From an uncultured Brachybacterium sp. (GTDB lineage: Bacteria > Actinomycetota > Actinomycetes > Actinomycetales > Dermabacteraceae): 64,000 bases of DNA. Within the stretch, counting starts at the first letter, position 1, and every line of letters begins with the position of its first letter. Under the pieces are notes generated by a model, which saw only the letters and a program-made list of their open reading frames with translations, did not search any database and had not been told where the DNA came from. Location of the stretch: the NCBI RefSeq assembly GCF_947500705.1, contig NZ_CANMSY010000003.1:310001-374000 (forward strand). The letters are read 5' to 3'. Positions 43,558 through 53,982 of this stretch are shown in pieces. The translations under genes were made by a program, and so were the position numbers.

Positions 43558-44042
43558 GACCTCTCCGCGTCGCCCTCGGGGAACTCGGTGACATCCTCGA
43601 GGCGGCGTGGTCCCGGGCCGATCTCGGCGAGGGCGTCATCCGGGTTCAGCAGTGCGCAGGCCTTGAGCGAGAGGCAGCCGCACCCGATGCAGCCGGTGAG
43701 CTCGTGCTCGAGCCGTTCGATGGCCCGTCGCCGCTCCTCGAGCCGCTTCTTCCAGCGCCGGGAGGCACGCTGCCAGTCCGAGTGCGAGGGGGTGCTCTCG
43801 ATCGGGACGTCTCCGAAAGCCTCTTTGACATCGGACAACGGCATGCCGAGCCGTTTCGCGACGGAGATCAGGGAGACCCGGCGCAGCATATGGCGGGGAT
43901 AGCGACGCTGGTTGCCGCCAGTGCGCACCGAGCCCACCAGGCCGAGCTCCTCGTAATAGCGCAGCGCCGACGTCGCGACGCCGGTGCGGTGGCTCATCTC
44001 GCCGATCGTCAGCAGGTCATCGGGCTCGTGGGTGGGATTCAC
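43554..44042 (-). CDS. soxR: Redox-sensitive transcriptional activator SoxR
   Basis: 162-residue MerR-family sensor. The helix-turn-helix domain has LTIGEMSHRTGVATSALRYYEELG in part (about 11-34), followed by a dimerisation helix and the [2Fe-2S] cluster motif C-x2-C-x-C-x5-C at Cys118, Cys121, Cys123 and Cys129, almost the E. coli positions. I prefer the GTG at 44042 with a GAGGAGAGG site; the ATG at 44072 lacks one. Two SoxR boxes flank the gene. Confidence 0.95.
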   Translation of the reverse strand: MNPTHEPDDLLTIGEMSHRTGVATSALRYYEELGLVGSVRTGGNQRRYPRHMLRRVSLISVAKRLGMPLSDVKEAFGDVPIESTPSHSDWQRASRRWKKRLEERRRAIERLEHELTGCIGCGCLSLKACALLNPDDALAEIGPGPRRLEDVTEFPEGDAERS

Positions 44043-44105
44043 CCGGCCCCCTCTCCTCGTGCTCCGGGTCATGGCCGGTGCCGCGTCCCTCTCGGGCGCG
44101 TCGCC

Positions 44106-44136
44106 TTGACCTCAAGTGCACTTGAGATCCTACGCT
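44106..44136 (+). promoter_or_regulatory. SoxR-box promoter 2 (reads right to fdxA)
   Basis: TTGACC (44106-44111), 19-base spacer, TACGCT (44131-44136). The spacer holds CCTCAAG-TGCA-CTTGAGA (44110-44127), one base off the perfect dyad. Same architecture as promoter 1, and it should activate the ferredoxin gene starting at 44169. Confidence 0.8.
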
Positions 44137-44168
44137 CCGAGGAGCATCGAGTGAGAGGACCGAATCCC

Positions 44169-44498
44169 GTGACCTATGTGATCGCACTGCCCTGCGTGGA
44201 CGTCAAGGATCGAGCGTGCGTGGACGAGTGTCCCGTGGACTGCATCTACGAGGGCGACCGGATGCTCTACATCCAACCGGACGAGTGTGTGGACTGCGGG
44301 GCCTGCGAGCCCGTCTGCCCCGTCGAGGCGATCTTCTACGAGGACGACACCCCGGACCAGTGGGCTGAGTACTACAAGGCCAACGTCGAATTCTTCGATG
44401 ACCTCGGCGCCCCCGGCGGAGCGGCGAAGATGGGCGTGATCCCCAAGGACCACCCCCTCGTCGAAGCCCTGCCCCCACAGCCGAACCCGCTGGCCTGA
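44169..44498 (+). CDS. fdxA: 7Fe ferredoxin FdxA
   Basis: 109-residue electron carrier with two clusters. The [3Fe-4S] site uses cysteines in CVDVKDRACVDECPVD, and the [4Fe-4S] site is C-x2-C-x2-C-x3-C-P in CVDCGACEPVCP. The C-terminal extension is typical of seven-iron ferredoxins of Actinobacteria. The start is the GTG at 44169 (frame open far upstream), with GAGAGGA in front. It is driven by a SoxR-type promoter, which hints at a role in redox-stress defence, perhaps re-reducing SoxR or other clusters. Confidence 0.95.
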   Translation: MTYVIALPCVDVKDRACVDECPVDCIYEGDRMLYIQPDECVDCGACEPVCPVEAIFYEDDTPDQWAEYYKANVEFFDDLGAPGGAAKMGVIPKDHPLVEALPPQPNPLA

Positions 44499-44522
44499 CA
44501 ACGGTGTCCTCACATCGTTGTC
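44497..44522 (+). terminator. Hairpin overlapping the fdxA stop codon
   Basis: An 11-base stem with one mismatch (GACAACGGTGT / ACATCGTTGTC) around a CCTC loop begins within the TGA of fdxA. Confidence 0.65.
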
Positions 44523-44572
44523 ACTTCTGAAGACACGCCGCTGACCTGCACGAATCGTCGCCGCAGAAGTCG

Positions 44573-44578
44573 TACAGT
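44573..44578 (+). promoter_or_regulatory. -10 hexamer of leaderless merR transcript
   Basis: TACAGT ends six bases before the ATG of the MerR gene at 44585, and there is no ribosome site, so the mRNA likely starts at the ATG. Confidence 0.5.
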
Positions 44579-44584
44579 GCGGTC

Positions 44585-44974
44585 ATGACCACCACTGACA
44601 TAGCTGTGAGGACCACCGACGGGTCCACGTTCAGCATCGGTGAGCTGTCCTCCCGCACCGGGGTCAGCCATCGCTCCCTGAGGTATTACGAGGAGCAGGG
44701 CCTGCTCCTCGCCGAGCGCACCCCAGCCGGGCATCGTCGCTACAGCCAGGAGGCGGTGGACCGGGTCGGCCTGGTCCAGCGACTGTTCGCCGCCGGGCTC
44801 ACGAGCACCGAGATCCAGCCGGTGCTGCCCGGCCTGGTCCAGGAGGGGTGCCGCACCGAAGATCTCGTGGCTGTGCTCAGCGAGCACCGCGAACGCCTGC
44901 AGCAGGAGATCGCCTGGCAGCTCGACACCATCGACATCCTCGACGAGGTCATCGAGTTCCACGGACAGTCCTGA
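44585..44974 (+). CDS. MerR family transcriptional regulator
   Basis: 129-residue regulator with MerR helix-turn-helix (FSIGELSSRTGVSHRSLRYYEE in part, residues about 16-40) and a short coiled-coil C-terminal dimerisation helix. It lacks the cysteine cluster of SoxR and has only Cys89 (EEGCRTED), which is not a metal pattern I can assign. Inducer unknown. Leaderless promoter directly in front. Confidence 0.9.
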   Translation: MTTTDIAVRTTDGSTFSIGELSSRTGVSHRSLRYYEEQGLLLAERTPAGHRRYSQEAVDRVGLVQRLFAAGLTSTEIQPVLPGLVQEGCRTEDLVAVLSEHRERLQQEIAWQLDTIDILDEVIEFHGQS

Positions 44975-45065
44975 CGCTCCGGACCCGGGAGTCGCCGCCC
45001 CTTTACACTTCCCGTGAGACCTTCCGCGGAGGAGACTGGGCGGACCCTCTCGAAGGAGGCCAGCC

Positions 45066-45452
45066 ATGGCCAAGTACGTGCTCCTGAAGCATTACCGAGG
45101 CGCCCCGGCCGGGGTGAACGACGTCCCGATGGATCAGTGGTCCGAGCGCGATGTCGCGGACCACATGAAGTACATGGAGGACTTCGCGGACCGACTGCGG
45201 GAGAGCGGCGAGTTCGTGGACTCCCTGGCGCTGTCCGCCGAGGGAACCTTCGTGAGGTATGACGGAGTGGGCAGTCCCCCGCTCACCGATTCCGCCGCCC
45301 TCGACGCTAAAGACCTGGTGGCAGGGTGGATCATCATCGACGTCGTCGATCATGACCGGGCTGTGGAGCTCGCCGCCGAGCTCTCTGCGGAGCCCGGAAA
45401 GGACGGCGAGCCGATCCACGAATGGCTCGAGCTGCGCCCCGTCCTCGGCTGA
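45066..45452 (+). CDS. YCII-related domain protein
   Basis: 128-residue dimeric alpha/beta barrel protein of the YCII family: begins KYVLLKHYRG and contains HMKYMEDFADRLRESGEF and LVAGWIIIDVVDHDRAVELA, the usual catalytic-histidine-type and second-half segments of this fold. In Actinobacteria such genes often lie with ECF sigma factors; here none is adjacent. Function unknown. AAGGAGG is its ribosome site. Confidence 0.88.
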   Translation: MAKYVLLKHYRGAPAGVNDVPMDQWSERDVADHMKYMEDFADRLRESGEFVDSLALSAEGTFVRYDGVGSPPLTDSAALDAKDLVAGWIIIDVVDHDRAVELAAELSAEPGKDGEPIHEWLELRPVLG

Positions 45453-45487
45453 GGATCGCTCCCGGCACCCCTGCCGGGGCCCTGCGC

Positions 45488-46969
45488 TCAGGCCCGTCGG
45501 GCGAGCCCGTAGTCACGGCTGAAGCCGCTGCTCAGATCCGTGATCCGCACGGTGACGATGCCGGCGGCGTCCACCGTGTAGGTCTCCTCGATCTCAGGTC
45601 CGCCCTCCCGGCGCTCGACAGTGACCGCGGCGAGCTCCGCCGCATCGAGTTCGCGCAGCACGGGATCGAAGGGGAAGAGGACGTCCGCGAAGGGGACCAG
45701 GTCGCCGCGCGGCTCCCCTGCCTCGTCGAGCGCAGGGTGTTCGACGTAGCGGAACCAGCCCAGGTTGTGTGCGGCGGTGTAACGCCTGGTCACGCTGGTG
45801 CTGCCGGTCTGCGGCAGGGGCGCTTCCGGGGTGAGGACCTGGTCGAAGGTGACCCCCACGCCGGAATCCGCCTCGCGGAACACCCCGATGCCGCGGGAGA
45901 GCCGATCGGTGAGGGTGACGTCGGCGTCAGGGTCCACGGCGATCGCCAGCCCGATCGCGGTCGACGCCGCAGGATAGGGCGAGCGGTGGACCCGTCGACC
46001 GAAGCGATCGCGCAGCAGCCGGGCCACCAGCGGCAGCGCCGAGCCGCCGCCCACCAGGTAGATGCCCGCGATCCCGGAGTCCGCATCGAGCGTGCCGACC
46101 AGCGGCGTCATCACCTCCAGGGTGCGCTCGACGAGCGGTGTCGCGGCCGCGTAGAAGTTATCCACGGTGAGGATCACCGGATCGTGCTCCTCAGCGATCT
46201 CGACCATCACCCGGCGGGTCTGCGGGGTGAGGCGCTCCTTGGCCTCGCGGCACTCCTCGCGCAGAGCGGCGTGCTGCTCTGCGGTGAGGTCCTCGGGACG
46301 CAGACCTGCCCGCTCGAGCGCGAGGTCCGCGAGGACCTGGTCGAAGTCGTCCCCGCCCAAGCGGTTCTCGCCGCGGCTGCCGAGCACCACATGGCTGGCG
46401 CCGTCGGCCTCCACCAGGGAGCTGTCGAAGGTGCCGCCGCCCAGGTCGTAGACCGCGATGCGGGTGCGGCGCGAGGTCAGGGAGCGGCTCTGGTGGTGGG
46501 TGTACTCGAAGCCCGCCGCGGAGGGCTCGTTGATCATCGCGATCACGTCGATGCTCGCACGTCGGAACGCCTCGAGGGTCATCACCCGCTGGGCCGAGTG
46601 GGCGTGGGCCGGGACGGAGACCGCGACCTCCCCCATCGGCACCGGCAGGGCGGTGCGCACCGCGGTGAGATAGCCGGTGAGCAGGTCCAGCAGGGCGAAC
46701 TCGCGCCCGCCGAGCTCGACCCTGGTCCCGGGATGCGTGGCGGGGTCTCCGAGCAGACGCTTGAAGGAGCGGAGGTGCGGTGCGCCGGCCCGCGCCGCAC
46801 GTTCGGCCTCGAAGCCGTGGACCAGCGCATCCCCGTCGAGCGCGATCACGGAGGGGAAGTGGTCGTGGGGATCGCCGTCGGGGTCCAGGAAGCTCAGCAC
46901 CGGGTAGTTCCCCCGGTCGACTCCTGCTGCAATGGTCCTGGTCGTGCCCACATCTATACCGATTCGCAT
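45488..46969 (-). CDS. Hsp70 family protein, short form
   Basis: 493-residue actin-fold ATPase. Phosphate loop 1 is GIDVGTTRTIAA, phosphate 2 is YDLGGGTFDSSL and the adenosine motif is YLVGGGSALPL. DnaK is about 610-640 residues, and this protein has only about 110 residues after the nucleotide domain, so the substrate-binding part is reduced and the helical lid missing. No DnaJ or GrpE nearby. It may be a specialised chaperone or an actin-like ATPase of unknown target. Confidence 0.88.
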   Translation of the reverse strand: MRIGIDVGTTRTIAAGVDRGNYPVLSFLDPDGDPHDHFPSVIALDGDALVHGFEAERAARAGAPHLRSFKRLLGDPATHPGTRVELGGREFALLDLLTGYLTAVRTALPVPMGEVAVSVPAHAHSAQRVMTLEAFRRASIDVIAMINEPSAAGFEYTHHQSRSLTSRRTRIAVYDLGGGTFDSSLVEADGASHVVLGSRGENRLGGDDFDQVLADLALERAGLRPEDLTAEQHAALREECREAKERLTPQTRRVMVEIAEEHDPVILTVDNFYAAATPLVERTLEVMTPLVGTLDADSGIAGIYLVGGGSALPLVARLLRDRFGRRVHRSPYPAASTAIGLAIAVDPDADVTLTDRLSRGIGVFREADSGVGVTFDQVLTPEAPLPQTGSTSVTRRYTAAHNLGWFRYVEHPALDEAGEPRGDLVPFADVLFPFDPVLRELDAAELAAVTVERREGGPEIEETYTVDAAGIVTVRITDLSSGFSRDYGLARRA

Positions 46970-47073
46970 GTGCTGACGATACCCTCGGGGGGATCCCGGA
47001 GCGCGACGGTTCCACGCGGTTCCACGTCGTTCCCGTCACGAAGGCCCCTGCGCCCCGATCTCCTCCCACTTTT

Positions 47074-47121
47074 GCTGGCCTGGCGACCGATGCGAAGGCC
47101 CGCATCGGTCGCCAGGGCAGC
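47074..47121 (-). terminator. Long hairpin after aceB
   Basis: A perfect 15-base stem (47080-47094 with 47101-47115) with a six-base loop, extended by six more pairs with one mismatch. It lies 23 bases downstream of the aceB stop and 105 bases before the Hsp70-like start, the only clear structure in this gap. Confidence 0.7.
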
Positions 47122-47143
47122 AGAACCGGAAACCCGCCCCCGC

Positions 47144-48871
<1,728 letters not shown>

Positions 48872-48957
48872 GATCCTGCTCCTTCTGGGGCGGTCGTGCA
48901 GGGGGCCGGCGGTGGTGCGCGGGCCGGGACGTGAGGGTCATCTGCTCCCTCGAGGAG

Positions 48958-49002
48958 AGCTGCGCCGTTCAGAGCTGCGCAGTTCAGAACTGCGCCGTCT
49001 CG
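48958..49002 (-). repeat. Three imperfect 15-base units across the aceA stop codon
   Basis: Units AGCTGCGCCGTTCAG, AGCTGCGCAGTTCAG and a diverged third copy run from the 3' untranslated region into the last codons of aceA. They could be a duplicated stop region. Confidence 0.6.
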
Positions 49003-50321
49003 GTGGAGCCGACGAGAGCGAGGGTGCTCGAGCTCGGGTTCAGGGCGGTCGCGACCCGGTCGAAGTAGCCGGTGCCCACCTCGGCCTGGTGGCGATGGGC
49101 CGTGAAGCCGCGATCCGCTGCCGCGAATTCCGCCTCCTGCAGCTCGACGTAGGCGCTCATCTGCCGCTCCTGGTAGCCGGAGGCCAGCTCGAACATCCCG
49201 TGGTTCAGCGAGTGGAAGCCGGCCAGGGTGATGAACTGGAAGGCGTAGCCCATCGCGGAGAGCTCACGCTGGAAGGTGGCGATCTGGGTGTCGTCCAGGT
49301 GGCGCTTCCAGTTGAAGCTGGGCGAGCAGTTGTAGGCGAGCTTCTGCTCGGGGAAGTCCCGGTGGATCCGCTCGGCGAAGGTGCGGGCCAGCTCCAGATC
49401 CGGCGCGGAGGACTCCACCCACAGCAGGTCCGCGTACTCCGCATAGGCCAGGCCCCTGGCGATCACCGGTTCGATCCCGGGGCGGACCGCGTAGAAGCCC
49501 TCGGCGGTGCGCTCCCCGGTGAGGAAGGGCTGATCGCGCTCGTCGATGTCGCTGGTCAGCAGGTTCGCGGCGAGCGCATCGGTGCGGGCGATGATCACCG
49601 TCGGTGCCCCGGCGACATCCGCGGCGAGGCGGGCAGCGCTGAGGGTGCGCACATGCTGGGAAGTGGGCACCAGGACCTTCCCGCCCATGTGGCCGCACTT
49701 CTTCTCGCTGGCCAGCTGGTCCTCCCAGTGCACGCCCGCGGCGCCGGCCTCGATCATCGAGAGCATCAGCTCATAGGCGTTCAGGGGACCGCCGAAGCCG
49801 GCCTCGGCGTCGGCGACGATCGGGGCCATCCACTCACGACTGGTGGTGCCGGTCTCGGCGTGCTCGATCTGCGCGGCGCGCTGCAGGGCGTTGTTGATGC
49901 GACGCACCACGGTGGGCACGGAGTTGACGGGGTAGAGGGACTGGTCGGGGTAGGTCTTGCCGGAGAGGTTCGCGTCCGCTGCGACCTGCCAGCCGGAGAG
50001 GTAGATGGCCTTCAGCCCGGCGCGGACCTGCTGGACGGCCTGGTTGCCGGTCAGCGCGCCGAGGGCCCGCACCCACTGCTCGGGATCGGAGGTGTTCTCC
50101 TCGATGAGCTCCCACAGCATCTCCGCGCCGCGGCGGGCGAGGGTGCGCTCCTCGCGGACGGGTCCGGCGAGTGCGATGACGTCCTCTGCGGTGTGGTCGC
50201 GGCGCACGTTTCGCCAGCGGGGGTCGATCTCCCAGTCGCGGGAGAGCTCCTCGGCGGTCATGGTCTGGTCTCCGGGGCGGGGAGTGCCGGGCCGGGTGCT
50301 GGGAGTGGTGGGAGTGGCCAT
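48984..50321 (-). CDS. aceA: Isocitrate lyase
   Basis: 445-residue lyase cleaving isocitrate to succinate and glyoxylate. The active-site loop KKCGH is present in [11 protein letters not shown], with [10 protein letters not shown] and NCSPSFNWK as further signatures. First gene of the leftward glyoxylate-shunt pair. The 162-base gap to ramB contains AGAACTT-type boxes. Confidence 0.96.
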   Translation of the reverse strand: MATPTTPSTRPGTPRPGDQTMTAEELSRDWEIDPRWRNVRRDHTAEDVIALAGPVREERTLARRGAEMLWELIEENTSDPEQWVRALGALTGNQAVQQVRAGLKAIYLSGWQVAADANLSGKTYPDQSLYPVNSVPTVVRRINNALQRAAQIEHAETGTTSREWMAPIVADAEAGFGGPLNAYELMLSMIEAGAAGVHWEDQLASEKKCGHMGGKVLVPTSQHVRTLSAARLAADVAGAPTVIIARTDALAANLLTSDIDERDQPFLTGERTAEGFYAVRPGIEPVIARGLAYAEYADLLWVESSAPDLELARTFAERIHRDFPEQKLAYNCSPSFNWKRHLDDTQIATFQRELSAMGYAFQFITLAGFHSLNHGMFELASGYQERQMSAYVELQEAEFAAADRGFTAHRHQAEVGTGYFDRVATALNPSSSTLALVGSTETAQF

Positions 50322-50429
50322 CGTCGGCTCCTCTGGATCGTGTGGTGTCTCGGGTGATGTTCTCGACGAACTTCATCGAGTAGTCACACTCTGCAGGCCG
50401 TGCAAGATGCCCAGAACCCCCTGAATCAA

Positions 50430-50442
50430 AGAACTTCTCCAA
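50430..50442. promoter_or_regulatory. Candidate RamB box 1
   Basis: AGAACTTCTCCAA matches 10 of 13 positions of the Corynebacterium RamB consensus RRAACTTTGCAAA (consensus from memory). It lies 54 bases upstream of the ramB start and about 110 upstream of aceA. Confidence 0.45.
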
Positions 50443-50456
50443 TATTTCTGCCGAAC

Positions 50457-50469
50457 AGAACTTTTCTGT
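50457..50469. promoter_or_regulatory. Candidate RamB box 2
   Basis: AGAACTTTTCTGT shares the RRAACTTT core with box 1, whose start is 27 bases to the left. It lies 15 bases before the ramB ATG, where a bound protein would block ramB transcription. Confidence 0.4.
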
Positions 50470-50483
50470 GGCACCGTGTCCGC

Positions 50484-52031
50484 ATGACTCACGACGTGGT
50501 GATCCCCCGTGCGGCCGACGACGACTCCTACGACCCGCTGCTGATCGGTCAGCGCATCCGCGCGCGCCGGCTGCAGCGGGGGCTGTCCCTCGCCCAGCTG
50601 GCGCAGCGGGTCGAGCGCGCTCCCTCCCAGCTGTCGGTGATCGAGAACGGCAGGCGCGAGCTCAAGCTCGGCGAGCTGGGCCGGATCGCCCGCGCCCTCG
50701 AGGTGGAGGTCGACGACCTGCTGGAGTCCGAGCCGCCGTCCCGTCGGGCCGCCCTGGAGATAGCACTGGAGAGAGCCCAGGCGGGCACCCTCTACCAGAG
50801 CCTCCCGCTGCCCGAGCTGCCGGTGCGCAAGTCCCTCTCCGATGCGGCGATCGAGACGATCCTGGCGCTGCATGAGGAGCTGCGGCGCCTGCACGAGGAG
50901 CGTGCCGCCACTCCGGAGGAGGCGCGGCGGGTCAACGGCCAGCTGCGCCAGGAGCAGTCCGAGGGAGGGAACTACTATCCCGAGCTCGAGGAGGTGGCCC
51001 GGGATCTGCTGGGACAGATCGGGCATCGGGGAGGCCCGCTGTCCCAGTCCAAGGTGTCTCTGCTGGCCTCGAAGCTCGGCTTCTCCCTGCATTCGGTGCC
51101 GGATCTGCCGCATTCGACCAGGTCCATCACCGATTCGCAGCACATGAGGATCTATCTGCCGCTCGGCAGGGCGACCTCGGATCCGCGCTCCACCGTGCTG
51201 CAGGCGATCGCCGCCCATGTGCTGCAGAAGGGCGAGCCCGCGGACTACGGCGACCTGCTGCGCCAGCGGGTGGAGACGAACTATCTGGCCTGCGCACTGC
51301 TGCTGCCCGAGTCGGGGGCGCTGGACTTCCTGCAGCACGCGAAGGCGGAGCGGGAGCTGTCGGTCGAGGATCTGCGCGATGAGTTCGCGGTCAGCTACGA
51401 GATGGCCGCGCACCGCTTCACGAACCTCGCCACCCATCACCTGGGCATCCCCGTGCACTTCTTGAAGGTCCACTCCTCCGGCACGATCCTCAAGGCGTAC
51501 CAGAACGACGACGTGCGCTTCCCCACCGATGCTCTCGGGGCGGTGGAGGGGCAGCGGGTGTGCCGCTGGTGGAGCGCGCGGCGGGTGTTCCGCAGCGAGG
51601 ACCGGATGCGCCAGTACTGCCAGTACACGGACAAGCCCGGCGGCACCTACTGGTGCACCTCGCACATCGAATCCGGGCCGGGCGGGGAGTTCTCGATCTC
51701 GGTGGGCACCGCCTACCAGCACACGAAGTGGTTCCGGGGTCGGGAGACCACAGTGCGCCACTCCTCCTCCTGTCCCGATCCGACCTGCTGCCGCGAACCG
51801 GATCCGACGCTCGTGGACCGCTGGGACGGGTCGGTGTGGCCGGTCGCGCGGCTGCACGCCTCGCTGCTGGCGGCGATGCCGACGGGCACCTTCACCGGGG
51901 TGGACCGGGTCTCGATGCTCGAGTTCCTCGAACGGCATGCGCCCTCGCGGACCGATGGGGACACCGTCCCCGCCCGGGCAGCTCAGCTCACCAGGACAGC
52001 TCGCGACGCGGCCGGACATGGATGTCGGTGA
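50484..52031 (+). CDS. ramB: RamB-type regulator of acetate/glyoxylate metabolism
   Basis: 515-residue regulator. XRE helix-turn-helix (about 22-75, [21 protein letters not shown] in part), a central helical region, an ImmA/IrrE-like M78 domain around 220-320 in which the zinc-protease HExxH is replaced by TNLATHHLG, and a C-terminal DUF2083-type region with cysteines ([13 protein letters not shown]). This is RamB architecture, and it is divergent from aceA/aceB, which RamB controls in Corynebacterium. No clear ribosome site precedes the ATG at 50484. Its 3' end overlaps the convergent SDR gene by 44 bases. Confidence 0.9.
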   Translation: MTHDVVIPRAADDDSYDPLLIGQRIRARRLQRGLSLAQLAQRVERAPSQLSVIENGRRELKLGELGRIARALEVEVDDLLESEPPSRRAALEIALERAQAGTLYQSLPLPELPVRKSLSDAAIETILALHEELRRLHEERAATPEEARRVNGQLRQEQSEGGNYYPELEEVARDLLGQIGHRGGPLSQSKVSLLASKLGFSLHSVPDLPHSTRSITDSQHMRIYLPLGRATSDPRSTVLQAIAAHVLQKGEPADYGDLLRQRVETNYLACALLLPESGALDFLQHAKAERELSVEDLRDEFAVSYEMAAHRFTNLATHHLGIPVHFLKVHSSGTILKAYQNDDVRFPTDALGAVEGQRVCRWWSARRVFRSEDRMRQYCQYTDKPGGTYWCTSHIESGPGGEFSISVGTAYQHTKWFRGRETTVRHSSSCPDPTCCREPDPTLVDRWDGSVWPVARLHASLLAAMPTGTFTGVDRVSMLEFLERHAPSRTDGDTVPARAAQLTRTARDAAGHGCR

Positions 52032-52668
52032 GCTGCACATCCTCGCTCGCGGTGATCGCGGTGAGGATCGCCGCAGCCACGGAGGAGGGTCGGATCAGGT
52101 CGCTGCGGTCCACGTCCCCGGTGAACATCGGGGTGTCGGTGGGTCCGGGGTAAACGGTGGAGACGCGGACCCCGTGAGCCTCCTCCTCGCCGCGCAGGCC
52201 GTTGGCGAGGGCCCGCAGCGCATGCTTGCTCGCAGCGTAGGGAGTGTTGCGGGGCCTGGCGGCGGTGCCGGCGCCCGAGTTGACGAACACGATGGTGCCG
52301 CGGGAGCGGCGCAGCGAGGGCAGGGCGTATCGGACCAGCTGTGCCCCGGCGGTGACATTGAGCGCGAACACCCGGGACCAGTCCTCGGCGTCCGTGCGCT
52401 CGACCCCGCCATCAGGCGAGATCCCCGCGGCGTGCACGAGCGCATCGACACGCGCGGGGAGGAGGGCGGCGAGGTCATCCGTGAGCAGGTCCGCGGCGCG
52501 CGGCGTGATCAGTGCCGAGCTGCGCCCGAGCTCGGCGAGCGCCTCCTGGTCACGTCCGATGGCGATCACGCGCCACCCCCTCTCGGCGAGCTGCAGGGCG
52601 ACCTGCTGGCCGATGGCGCTGGAGGCGCCGGTGACGACGGCGGTGAAGGAGCTGCGCTGGGTGTCCAT
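51988..52668 (-). CDS. SDR family oxidoreductase (226 aa)
   Basis: Short classical SDR with TGASSAIGQQ as the cofactor motif, NSGAGT as the serine region and YAASK as the catalytic pair; C-terminal part is shorter than in the SDRs of the left cluster. NADP-type substrate unknown. Its last 44 bases run antisense through the end of ramB, giving overlapping convergent genes. Start ATG at 52668. Confidence 0.88.
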   Translation of the reverse strand: MDTQRSSFTAVVTGASSAIGQQVALQLAERGWRVIAIGRDQEALAELGRSSALITPRAADLLTDDLAALLPARVDALVHAAGISPDGGVERTDAEDWSRVFALNVTAGAQLVRYALPSLRRSRGTIVFVNSGAGTAARPRNTPYAASKHALRALANGLRGEEEAHGVRVSTVYPGPTDTPMFTGDVDRSDLIRPSSVAAAILTAITASEDVQLTDIHVRPRRELSW

Positions 52669-52693
52669 GAGTCCAGTCTCCCTCTGGGCTCGG

Positions 52694-53314
52694 CTACTCG
52701 CGGGCCACCCCGAGCACCAGCAGGACGGCGAGCGCTCCGTAGACGGTCCCGGCGGCCCCGTCCAGTGCCAGGCGCACCTTGCGTCGGCCGAGCACGGCGT
52801 CCCGGAACAGGCCCGCCGCGCTGCCGATCGCGAGATCCACGACGAGCCCGGTGAGCTGGAGCAGCAGGCCGAGCATGAGGATCTGGGCGAAGGGCCGTTC
52901 GCTCGCCGTGCCGAGGAACTGCGGGAGGAAGGCGACGAAGAAGAGAGCGATCTTCGGATTGGTGATGTTGACCAGGAAACCGCGGCGGAACACGTGCGCG
53001 CCTGTCCTCGCCTCCGCGATCTCCTCCCCCGCGTGCGCCCACGTCGTCACGGCGAGGACGAGCAGATATGCAGCGCCCGCGAGACGGATGGCATCGAGGG
53101 CCGACGGCAGCTGCGTCAGCGCCACCCCGAGACCTGTGGCCGCGATCACCACCCAGACCGTCATCGCGGTGGTCACCCCGAAGGCGCCCCGCACCGCCGC
53201 CCCGCGACCCTGGTTGATACCGGTCGCGATCATGAAGGCCATGTCCGGGCCGGGGGTCACCAGGATCACCATGACCGCGAGCAGGAAAGCGGGCAGGACG
53301 GACACATCGAACAC
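52694..53314 (-). CDS. LysE/RhtB family exporter
   Basis: 206-residue membrane exporter of amino acids or metabolites, with about six hydrophobic segments. The family signature TPGPDMAFM near residue 20 and GFLVNITNPKIALFF around 115 are visible. I start it at the GTG at 53314; the frame extends to 53497 but through the regulator's promoter. It is divergent from an Lrp-type gene, the usual pairing for controlled amino-acid export. Confidence 0.88.
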   Translation of the reverse strand: MFDVSVLPAFLLAVMVILVTPGPDMAFMIATGINQGRGAAVRGAFGVTTAMTVWVVIAATGLGVALTQLPSALDAIRLAGAAYLLVLAVTTWAHAGEEIAEARTGAHVFRRGFLVNITNPKIALFFVAFLPQFLGTASERPFAQILMLGLLLQLTGLVVDLAIGSAAGLFRDAVLGRRKVRLALDGAAGTVYGALAVLLVLGVARE

Positions 53315-53464
53315 TTCTCGCCACCTCGGAGACCTGCGGGAAGATGCTCCCGGAACCATGCCCTCACCTGGGCCAGGAGTGACAGTAGGGCGCAGCGGTG
53401 CGGTGCCGCAATCGCCGAGTTGCGGCCCGATCGCCGGAAGTCCCAGCACTCTGCGGGGCGGCAG

Positions 53465-53470
53465 TACGCT
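53465..53470 (+). promoter_or_regulatory. -10 hexamer of leaderless lrp-type transcript
   Basis: TACGCT ends six bases before the GTG at 53477, with no ribosome site between, so translation probably starts at the mRNA 5' end. Confidence 0.5.
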
Positions 53471-53476
53471 TTCTGC

Positions 53477-53905
53477 GTGCTCGACGATCTGGACCACCGA
53501 CTCATCGCGCTCCTGCGCACCGACAGCCGCACTCCGGTGGCGGTCCTGGCGCGGGAGCTGGGCATCAATCGCTCGACCGTCACCTCACGGATCGACCGGC
53601 TCGTGGACAGCGGGGTGATCGAGGGATTCACGATCCGGGTCAGCAACGATCTCGCGCCGGACTCCGTCCGCGGCGTCATCCTCGTCGCGACCGAGACGCG
53701 CAGCAGCCACGAGGTGGTCCACGAGATCCGCGGCTACCCCGAGATCGAGGAGCTCCACTCGACGATCGGCACCTGGGACCTCGTGATCCAGCTCCGCAGC
53801 CGGAACCTCACCGAGTTCGATCTCGCACTGGAGCGCATCCGCGCCCTGCCCGGCGTGCGCTCCACGCAGACGAGTCTGCTGTTCAGCTCCCTGCGGACCG
53901 CATAG
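53477..53905 (+). CDS. Lrp/AsnC family transcriptional regulator
   Basis: 142-residue regulator. The helix-turn-helix (LARELGINRSTVTSRIDRLVDSG in part, residues about 20-45) is followed by the RAM ligand domain with GTWDLVIQLRSRN. It is divergent from the LysE/RhtB exporter, which it likely regulates in response to an amino acid. The frame is open far upstream, but the GTG at 53477 gives the standard family N-terminus (LDDLDHRLIALLR). Confidence 0.9.
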   Translation: MLDDLDHRLIALLRTDSRTPVAVLARELGINRSTVTSRIDRLVDSGVIEGFTIRVSNDLAPDSVRGVILVATETRSSHEVVHEIRGYPEIEELHSTIGTWDLVIQLRSRNLTEFDLALERIRALPGVRSTQTSLLFSSLRTA

Positions 53906-53982
53906 CCCCGCTGCCCGGAGAGCTCGACCGGAATCATCATCGCGCGCGGGCGCACGGGTCCGGCACGGGCCCGGGAGTGCCC

